IMG/VR virus record: IMGVR_UViG_3300025086_000161
Coordinates: 1-28,767 of that record
From: a virus
Reading direction: 5' to 3' (one strand)
Length of the DNA: 28,767 nt
The notes beneath the pieces were generated by a model. It saw only the letters and a program-made list of their open reading frames with translations. It was not told where the DNA came from and did no database searches. This document shows positions 13,201 to 23,800 of the stretch, in pieces. The position numbers and the translations under genes were made by a program. Each line of letters opens with the position of its first letter. Position 1 is the stretch's first letter.

Positions 13201-14805
13201 ATGGGATTACTAGACGGACAAACACATCAAGAATATTACCAAGGTAATGATTTTGGAAACTATCAATTTGTATCATTAAAAGATATAATAAATCAATTTA
13301 TGATTGTATACGTTGGTGATCAAAAAATAATAAAAAAATGTAGTCAAATAGATGTAGGTTTTCACGCTCAACGAGCTTTAGCTGAATTATCTTTTGATAC
13401 ATTTAAATCTGTAAAAGCACAACAAATAGAAGTAGCACCAACATTGATTATGCCATTGCCGCATGATTATGTAAATTATACTAAGTTATCAAGCGTTGAT
13501 AATTCTGGTATTAAACATCCTTTATACCCAACAAAACATACTAGTAATCCATTTGAAATAAGACAAAACTCCGGTGGAAATCGCTCTTACCAGTTTTTAT
13601 CTGGTAATGAAGCTATTGTTAACAATGATTTTAGTAATGTTGGCAATGATCAAGGGGGTTTTGGAGGTAGCGAGGCTGAAAATTGGAATAGAATGTCAGA
13701 CAAATTATTTGGTTCTAACTTTGGAAGTGGTGTTGGTATTTTAGATGGAAAAGTAATGTGGTCTTACTCTACTCACAATGGGTTTGGAGGAAATAATTGG
13801 GGTAAAACTGGTGTTTTATACCAACAGCTAGATACTACGGGGTTAAACGTTGTTGATGTTTCGGCAGATGGTGTAACTAGTGATATAACTTATGCTAATA
13901 CATCTGCAAATACTAACACTGGTACAGCGACTGGTACTATTAGATTTGGTTTAACAACACAAAACCCTGCTTTAATTACTAATTTAAATAATCACCCTAC
14001 TTACACTTATCCTGCAAATCACGCATACAATCCAGGTGAAACTTATGAGCAGTCACCATTTTTTACATCTGATTTTTTTGATATAGGTTATTTAGAGTGG
14101 ACTGGAAATGACACTAGTACTAAAACAATTGAAAATTTAAATATTGCAGATTACGATACTATATACATTGTTGCGTTATCTTTTGTTGAAGCTACAACTG
14201 GTTTAGAAAATAATTTTGTTTTAAAACCATCTTCACTTACAGCTTCTACAGTAGGTACTATAACTGGTACGGGTAATATAAATAGTTTAGATAACTTGAG
14301 TATAACTAATTCTTATGCTAGTACATCTTTATCAAGAGCAAGGAATTCAAATAAATCATCTACTTGGAATAATTACAAGTCATTAACTCCATCTGAAAAT
14401 AATAATGATGATTATGAAGATAATGTATATTGGCCTAATGAAGGAGAAAGATATGGCCTAGAGCCTTCACATGCACAGGTTAACGGGTCTTTTTATGTAG
14501 ACGAAATACTAGGAAACATACATTTTTCATCTAATATTTCAGGAAAAACTGTAATCTTAGATTATATAAGCGATAGTCTTGGTACAGATGAAGAAATGAA
14601 AGTACATAAATTTGCAGAAGAAGCTATGTATAGATACATATTACATGCTATTGCAGCTGGACAAATGATGACACAACAAATAGTTCCTAGACTTAAAAAA
14701 GAAAAGTTTGCAGCAATTAGGCAAGCAAAAATAAGATTATCAAATTTAAAGCTAGAAGAATTAACTCAAATACTTAGAGGTAAATCTAAGCAAATAAAAC
14801 ACTAG
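13201..14805 (+). CDS. Second putative adaptor/ring protein with an inserted beta domain (534 aa)
   Basis: Residues 1-~120 are ring-like (FVSLKDIINQFMIVYVGDQK, then HAQRALAELSFDTFKSVKA and I-M-P-L-P-H-D-Y-V-N-Y). From about residue 418 comes V-N-G-S-F-Y-V-D-E-I-L-G-N-I-H-F-S-S-N and then a helical C-terminus (E-E-A-M-Y-R-Y-I-L-H-A-I, Q-A-K-I-R-L-S-N-L-K-L-E-E-L), as in adaptors that contact the portal. Residues ~125-412 are unlike either end: Gly/Asn/Thr-rich, beta-stranded, with D-G-K-V-M-W-S-Y and I-G-Y-L-E-W-T-G-N-D-T-S-T-K-T-I-E-N-L, resembling a jelly-roll carbohydrate-binding module. I infer a ring protein carrying a surface domain. The exact ring type is not certain. Confidence 0.65.
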   Translation: MGLLDGQTHQEYYQGNDFGNYQFVSLKDIINQFMIVYVGDQKIIKKCSQIDVGFHAQRALAELSFDTFKSVKAQQIEVAPTLIMPLPHDYVNYTKLSSVDNSGIKHPLYPTKHTSNPFEIRQNSGGNRSYQFLSGNEAIVNNDFSNVGNDQGGFGGSEAENWNRMSDKLFGSNFGSGVGILDGKVMWSYSTHNGFGGNNWGKTGVLYQQLDTTGLNVVDVSADGVTSDITYANTSANTNTGTATGTIRFGLTTQNPALITNLNNHPTYTYPANHAYNPGETYEQSPFFTSDFFDIGYLEWTGNDTSTKTIENLNIADYDTIYIVALSFVEATTGLENNFVLKPSSLTASTVGTITGTGNINSLDNLSITNSYASTSLSRARNSNKSSTWNNYKSLTPSENNNDDYEDNVYWPNEGERYGLEPSHAQVNGSFYVDEILGNIHFSSNISGKTVILDYISDSLGTDEEMKVHKFAEEAMYRYILHAIAAGQMMTQQIVPRLKKEKFAAIRQAKIRLSNLKLEELTQILRGKSKQIKH

Positions 14806-14808
14806 TAT

Positions 14809-17800
14809 ATGCCAGAGATTAAGAATACTTTTGTTAGAGGTAGAATGAACAAAGACCTCGACGAAAGAATTATTCCAAAAGGAGAATATAGAGATGCAAT
14901 GAATATACAGGTTGGAACTTCTGAAGGTTCTGACATTGGTACCGTACAAAATATATTAGGTAATCTATCTGTCGAAAACATTGTTCCCGATAAGTGTAAA
15001 TGTATTGGTACTGTTGCTGATGAAAAAAATAATAAAATATATTGGTTTGTTAAAAGAGAATATTCACCTGATCACATAAACTTTGAGGCTATAATAGAAT
15101 ATTCATCTGAACTTGGACCTGTCCCGATTCTGGTTGACACCAAAATAAATACTGCGGACGCGGTATTAAAATTCCCTGAAAAAATTATTACTGGTATTAA
15201 TATTATAGATAATTTATTATTCTGGACTGATGGTGTAAATGAACCTAGAAAAATAAATATAGATCAATGCAAAAAAGGTAGTGTAGATTTACAAACACAT
15301 ACTCAATTATCTAATGACTTTGGTGGTTTTGATGGTTTAGCCATTAACACCGTTGGTTTATTTCAAGATGATAATGGAGATGAGTTAGGAAATATGGTTA
15401 CTACTCTTGATGATTCACAAGTAACATCAGGAAGGTATATGTATTTTGAAAAAGATCAATTTGATAAATTATTTGATCACGAGGTTGTTCATAATACTCC
15501 AGGAAGTACGTCGGAATTAACTGAAGAAGGAAATATACATCCTATTCGTCAATATAGAGATGGTGAGTTTTTAGGTTTAATCTATGTTAAGGTTTGGAAT
15601 ACTGGTGGTGGAAACGGTATGCATGCTAGAAGAACCGCTTATGATCAACCAGCAAATTGGTTTGCGAGAAACAGACAATTTAAAGTTGGTGATATAGTTT
15701 TTGGAGATAATATAACAAGAGATATTAAAGAGGAAAATATTACTGTTATAAGAAAATCCCCAAGCACAAAGTTAAATATAAAAATAAATACCACCCAAAA
15801 TAAAAATAAAGAACCTTTATTTGAAAAAATATTCCCTAGATTTTCATATAGATATAAATATAATGACAATGAGTACTCAACATTCGCTCCTTTTACAGAC
15901 GTAGTATTTAATCCTGAGCATAAAGAAAACTTTAGTTTAGATAGTTCGTACGATGTAAAAGAACCGTACAATACTTCAATGCTTAACGTTATTGATTCAA
16001 TTGAATTAACAGATTTTATTAATCCTGATATTGATGAAAACGTAAAGCAAATAGATATTTTATATAAAAAAGAAGACTCTCCAGTTATATATTCTATAGT
16101 TAGTTTAAAGAGAGAAGATAAAGAGTGGTATGAGTTTGGTTCTGGACAACAAAATGATGTTGGTTATGTAAATACACCTTTACCTGGTGGTTTAACTGGT
16201 AGTGGTAAACCAGGTGTTTTTGGTGGTTTATTTAGAGGTAAATATATTGTTAACTCTGAAAACATTAGTAACGCTCTTCCTGAAAATCAATTATTAAGAC
16301 CGTGGGATGCTGTTCCTAGAAAAGCATTAGCACAGGAAATAACAGGTAATAGAATTGTATATGGTAATTACGTTCAAGGTTATAAGTTAGATACTGTGAT
16401 ACCATCTTTACTAGCGGATTACAAACCTAGAACAACGTATAGTCTACCTAATTCTAATTTTGATTCCAGTGCTTTACCATCTATAAAATCTCAAAGAAAT
16501 TATCAACTAGGAGTTGTTTTTGGAGATAAATATGGAAGAGAAACACCGGTGTTTACATCTAGTAAAAGTGCTGTATCAATACCATGGAGAAGTAATCGTG
16601 GTACTTTAACAGCGACTCAAGCGAATCAAATTGAAGTAAAGCTAGAGAAAGATCCACCAAACTTTGCTGAATATATAAAATATTTTATAAAAGAAACCTC
16701 TGGAGAATATTATAATTTAATAATGGATAAGGTTTATGTTCCTGCAGATATAACTCCAATAGAAACAAAGCGTCATCTTTGGCTTTCTTTCCCTTCCTCA
16801 GAAAGAAATAAAATAGATGAGGATGATTATTTAATACTAAAAAAGAAAATTGGATCTGGAGAAACACAGATGCAAGACAAAAATAAATTTAAAATTCTTG
16901 ATATAAAAAATGAAGCGCCTGATTTTGTAAAATATGAATACGCTTTATTAGCAGAGCTAGACCAAACGTCTGACGGTGGTACTACATATTTAAGCAATTT
17001 GTTTAACACTCCTAAAGGTCGGTTGAAAGAAGATAATACTTTGATAATAATAAATAAATCTGAATTTCATGGTCAATCAGCTGTAAGATGGGGATTTAAT
17101 GACATTGGAGATAAAGGTGTTAAAAATTATCTTATTGATAATTTATACTTATCTTGGTTTAGAGCTACTGGTACTGACGCTGGTTTAAGCTCTAATAAAT
17201 ACAAAATAATAGATATATTAACAAATGCAAATGATTATCTTTTTACCTTAGACAAACCTATTAGTGAAAGAGATGCAAAAATTAGTAACCAAGGATCTGG
17301 ATCAACAAATGCTTGGCCAGATTGTGGTATAAGATTTGAAAAAAGAAAAGAAAGAAACTTAGAGTTGTTTTCTGGTAAGTTTTTTGTTAAAGTTATAAGT
17401 GAACCAGTTGTTTATGGCGATATATTAGATGATACTTCTTTGTTAAATAAATTTGTTTGGACTTCAAGAAGAACGACTTTTTGGTCAGCAGACGCTATAA
17501 ATAATGTCGATAAACATGCAGATGATGGTATTATAAACGCTTATAATTATGCAGCGCCTGTAGGTTCTGGTGATTCTCCTGAAGAACTTCATGGTGAAAA
17601 AGTAACCGCCGCTCAAGCTAATTGGCAAAGTATAATAGATAACATGGGAGATGGATCTCCTGATGTATTTTTTATCGATAACATGTTTATGATAGCGGGG
17701 CAGATATCCGATAATAATTATGCTAAAAACTCAGGGCAAATTTGGACGGGTAATCTAGAAACACATCAAAAACAAGCGGTTTGGGTTGGTAGAAGTTTAG

Positions 17801-20800
17801 ATAATTTATTTAATGTAGACGCGGGTAGCGCTGTTGGTGAAAATGATATTGCAAATATAGATTATTACGTTGGTAATCCCGATTGGGAGCAAAGCACTGG
17901 TTTTGGTTGGAAGTTTTTTAATTGGACTCGTCCTTGGAAACAAGCTGCTGACGCTACTCTTAGAACTCAAGATATTAATGGTTTAGAAGGAATAATAGAG
18001 ACACAAGATATGCACGTTGGTAACTATGATTTAGATTCACTTGATAATCTAGGTTACGGATCTGGTATAAGAAGATGGAAAAGTGAACTTATGCCAGGAG
18101 CGGGTATGGCTGGCTCTGAAAACAATTTAGATTATACTTATGGTAAAGAAACTGGTAAGTTTTATATGCACTTATCCTTTTTAGCGCCAGGTGAAGATTT
18201 AGTTACTGATATGAGTGGAATGGGTGATTCTATATATGGTCCTAATTCAGTTGCTAAAGGTTTACAAGGTGTTTGGGGAGGTGGATTAATAGGTAGTAAT
18301 GATGGTGATGTGTTTAGCCATCATCATAGAGTTATACCTATGGAGGGTAAATATCCTATAGATGAAAATGACGATGGTAGTGAACCACCAGGACCAGGAG
18401 TACCAAATTCTTTTGGTTATGACGAAAAATATAGAGCGAGACATGAAAACCAATGGAATCCATGTTGGCCAAGTGATCCGGGAGGTAAAATAAGAGAGTT
18501 TATAGACAATATAAGGCCAGGTAGTAAATTTAAGTTTGGACTTGATACTAGTAACACTATATATACTATAAAAAAAGTATCTATAAAAAAATTATATAAC
18601 CATACGCCTTGGAAGTATAGGGCTATGTGGAATGGTACTAATGGTAATATGGATACCATAGCAAACCCAAGTGTTTGGAATAAAGGAAATGTTTGGGCTG
18701 ATACTTTAGATGCTAACGGTACTAATGGAAACGCTACAAAGTTATATAGTTTTAAAGATTCTATTGTTCGTTTTGGTAAGAAAAACAATAGAAGATTGTG
18801 TTATATTATAGAGTTAGATAAAAACCCAAGAGACAACAATACTTTTAATCCAATGGACGGTACGAGCATGGATCTTGACACTGGTACTGCTATTCAATTT
18901 TTAGCCCAAGCTAGTAGTTTTATAGAATTAGACGCTGAAAAACCTATTATCTGGGAAACAGAAGCAAAAAAATCTGCTGATATAGAGATATATCACGAGG
19001 CTAGCGATCCAATACCAACAAAAATAACGGTTAAAACAAACGAAATGTTTGCACCTGTAGGATGTTATGTAGAAAATCTAGGAAAAGAAAATATGGGTGA
19101 TCCTTTTTATCAGGTTAATCAATCATCTAGAAGCGTGTTAAAAAGATGGATAGACGATACTACATTTGAAATAATACCTGGTTTTAAATATGGAGTGTTT
19201 GGGGTTACACCTACAGAAGAAGTTGATTATTCTAATTATAAATTTAAGTTTATAAGAAAAGATGGTAGTTACACTGTTGGAAGGCTAGCTGCTCAACCTT
19301 CAGATCCTGGTAATACTCTTGGGCTACAAGATTCTGGAGGTAGTTATACTGGTGGTACAAGAACTATATTCACTATAAGCTCGGATGTTGGTAGCGATTT
19401 AGAAACAGGTTTAAGCTGGTATAATTGTTTTTCTTTTGGAAATGGTTTAGAATCTAATAGAATACAAGATGGTTTCAATGAAATGCAAATTACAAATGGA
19501 CCTGTTGTATCTTCAACTATAGATACAGATTATACGGAAGAAAAAAGAACTAGTGGTTTAATTTACTCTGGTTTATATAATTCTAATAACGGTATAAATA
19601 ATTTAAATCAATTTATTACAGCTGAAAAAATAACTAAAGATTTAAATCCTACATATGGTAGTATTCAAAAACTATATCAAAGGAGAGTTGGTTTGGTTGC
19701 TTTTTGTGAAGATAGAATAGTAGATATAGTAGCTGGTAAAGACACTCTATTTAACGCTGATGGTAATCCACAGTTAGTTGCATCAAATAAAGTTTTAGGT
19801 ACCGCAACTCCTTTTGTTGGTGACTTTGGTATATCGCAAAATCCAGAGTCATTTGCTTCAGAATCATATAGAGCTTACTTTACAGATAAACAAAGAGGAG
19901 CTGTTTTAAGGCTTTCTATGGATGGCTTAACACCAATATCAGATATAGGTATGACTGATTGGTTTAGAGACAATCTAGTAACGCCTAACGAGCTTATAGG
20001 TACATACGATGAGTATAAGAAAGAATACAACTTAACATTAAAATCAGATTTTAGCGAAAACTTATTAAGAAACTCAAATATAAGTGAGGGCGAAGATTTA
20101 ATAAACTTAACTACAGCCCCTGTAAATTTAATAGATAATGCTAATCCAAATAACTACACACCTTTAGTTACTCCAGATTTAAACACAGATGACTCAGTTG
20201 ATAATATGATGAGTTACAACCAGCGTCACTTTGCACAGCAAACAGAAGTTATAAATCATACTGCTATTCCCGAAGGGTTCTTTCAACCAGCTGTTGATGG
20301 TTATGCTGCTATGCCTACAATACCAAACAATTATCTTAATACTGCTGGTAGTGCAAGTGGTTATTTTACAAAAACACCAAAAACTTTAATTGAGTTGACG
20401 TTTCCATCTCAACGAACTGGAGTAGATCATACTATTTTATCAAACGTATGGCGCGATAGTAGTGGTAATCCAGATCCTTATGGATATGAAGGTGGTCCTT
20501 TTAGAGATATAAATCCTGGTACACTAACCGATCAAGGAGGATGGATTTTATCAAGATCAGTAGGTGAATTTTGGAATACTACCGCGAGTACGCCTCCACA
20601 ATCAACTAATCAAATGTGGAGTTTAACTAATGGACCTCATAGTACTCTTAGTTTAGCTCCTTATGGATCAGCTGGATACACCACAACAGGTGTTGGCTCA
20701 ACTTATAAACGTTATTTATCACAGTATGCAAGCGGAAGTGATGAGTATGGTTTTGCGGGTTTAGGTGTTGGTAGCGACGGTAATAACTCCGACTCGCTAG

Positions 20801-23800
20801 CAACTCAAGTAACTAATGAGGTCGCGCAGTTTTACGAAATGTTTATTGGTGTAAAACATAATTTGAGTAGGGGTAGATTAATTATTCCTGAAAAACACGA
20901 AACAGGATCTTTTCCTACAGATCAAGTGCCCGCAGATATTTTAGCTTGGGGTCCTGGAAACTTATATTGGGAAGCCACTAAAAATACACCGAATGATCTT
21001 TATTCAAATTCTACTTCACAAACAAACGTAAATAACATTCAAGATTGGAGCATGGCTACTAATTTAAGTATATTTGCTGGAGAAGAAATAAAAGTTACGC
21101 TAGTCTGCAATCTACCACAGGGACTTAGTTGTAATGTTTATCCAGAGGTTTCTATTAATTCATCTTCCGTGCGACCGTATAAGTTTGCTGCTTTTGGTAA
21201 CCCTTCTTCTGCTATAGCTGATGGTTATTTTGGAAGCGGTTGGCAAAACAGCAATGGTAACACCATGGGTTTTAGTAACAACGCTGGTTTTACTGAATAT
21301 GCTAACAACCCAGAAGGTCATGAGTGGGCTAGTCAAAGTAATAACACAAATGGATCTTCTAACCACTATGGTAGTAGCGCTTTTCCTGGTACTTTTTCTA
21401 ATCATGGGGCTGTTTCAGGACATCGTGGTTTTCAAGCTAGTTCATTTGTAAAGCTTCCTCGAACAAGAACAACTTCTGCTGGTCCATATTATGGATGGAG
21501 ATTAGTAAATGCTGGTGGGCCTGGTAATGGAAGCACTGAAACAACTCGAGCTACATTTACTTTTTACTGGAAATTTTTAGCTGATGGCGTTAATACAGGA
21601 GATATAACTGATGGTCTTAATACGGATGGTGGAGGAGATTTAACAGGACAAGCTAGTTTACTATTTGAGAACTTAAAATTAAAAGTTCAAAATAAATCTT
21701 GGTCTAATGCTGATGAAGGTGGTTTTAATCTTGATTATTTTAAAGTGGAAAAAGTGTATAGTTTAACTTCGCATTTTCAACCTGATGTTCCTGCTGGAGA
21801 TGAACAACTAGCAATACCACAAAGTGATGTACCGGCTTGGGCTGAAGTTAAAAACACGTTAAAATATGATAATTGGACTTACACGGGCGTTGATGTTAAG
21901 TATAGTTCTGATAAATTTCTATGTAACCAGAGCGTTACAGCGCACGGTCCAGACAATCCAGCTGGACCTACTAATAGTGCTACTAGTGTTTCAAACAATA
22001 TAAATGTACCGTTTTCTGGACAAACATATACTTGGTATACGCCAGTAGCGCAAGATACTAGTATTGATGGAACAAGCGGTTTAACAGTCGGGTCTACCGC
22101 ATACGGTGATTATGATATAACAAACCACGGGGGTACTGGTAGTGGCATGGTTACTGCTTACACTAATCCTTCTGGAGTTACTATTGAAAATGAGCACGTG
22201 GTTATTGGCCACGGTAGCACTGGAGATGTTTATATTAACACTACTAGCGCTGGTACTGTGAGTGGGTTTGCTGGTGGTGTTTGGGTTGATGCTAATTTTA
22301 GTTCGAATTCAAATATGGACCCTATGCAAACAACTGATAAGTGGTTAATGATAGATGTTATAGCTAAACCTATTTCAGGTGCACCTGCAGTTCCGAGTGC
22401 AATCAGCACTGGTATTTTAGTTAGAGGTTTAATTGACCCAGCTGTTACGAGTACAGATACTAACACTGGTACTTATTGGGGAGCAGACTTTTTTGCTAGT
22501 AATCTTCCTTATGGTACTTTTGGCACGGCAAATCAGTATAGCACTGGAAATCCAACTGTTGGTACTGATAGGGGGCTAATACTACTTAGGCCAGCTGATT
22601 TTCCATTATATAACAATATGCACGGAGGTGACTTACTAGGAATACAAAGTAATGGTTATCTCGGTGCTGTACCATCTGGATATCAACTTTTTAGAGCTGT
22701 TGTTAAAGTAAACGCGAATAGTTATAATGGATATAATTCTAGCAATAGATTCTTAATGCAATTTTTTAACTTTGAAGGTCTTGTAAAATTAATTAACGTT
22801 AGAGATATTTCTCAAGTACAAACAGGTGGTGTACCTACTAATTGGGATTGGGATGATGTGAATGGTAACATGCAAACAAATCAATGGCAAACCGCAACGC
22901 CAACTACTAGTTGGAACCACCCTGAGTATGGAGGTGGAGACGGTGCTCTAGTAGTTAATAGCATACATAGAAAAAGAATGTATGTAGAAAACGGTAAATT
23001 TAAGTTTAGAGATACTACGGCTCCAGGACAAGTTTTACATCAAAGTTTTACTAATGATCACTCTGCGCCTTTTGACTTATTACCAGCGCAAGATAATTAT
23101 GAGTTTAATGTTAAAATAGAAAACCACAATGGTGATATTGTTTATTTTCAATTAAGAAGTAAATTATTTATGCCTGATAGTCAGGGTACTCAAAATGCAG
23201 AAGGGTATAATTTAAAAATGTATTTTGATGAAGATGGAGAGTATAAGGTTAGGTTTAATCTTACAGAAGGTGCTCCATTAATAACATCAATTGAGCGTAA
23301 TAACAATTTTTACACTCCAAATACAGATCCGGTAATAGAACAACATCCAGACGTAGATTATCAAAATAGTTTACGTATACATAATAAAAATTATCATCCT
23401 ACTTTCACAGTTGTACCTTTAACATGTGACATTTCTCAAATAAGGTTAGTTGATACTTCAAATATTATAATTGGTGGTTCTGTAGATTTTTGGGAATTCA
23501 CAGGGTTTGACCTAACAGATGATGATTATATATATTTTGAAAATGAAGAAATAGTTTTAAACTCTGCGCCTGATTATACTGATATAAGGCAAGTTATAAA
23601 TAAGCACGTTGCATTAGATAGTAAGTATAGAATTAGATTTAACGCTGATATAGCAGATGGAAAAATAAGAGCTTATTATTTTAATAGTAATGGAGATGGA
23701 TTTGTAACACCTATAATAGATAATACAAATAGTGGTTATTATGATAGTATTCACACAATTGGAGAAGAGATATCTAGTAGTGGTAATGTTTCTAATCCAC

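Noticed and set aside
18417-18788. Minus-strand frame of 123 codons within the giant tail gene
   Set aside because: Antisense to a clearly coding frame, with no start context and hydrophobic low-complexity content typical of antisense AT-rich reading.
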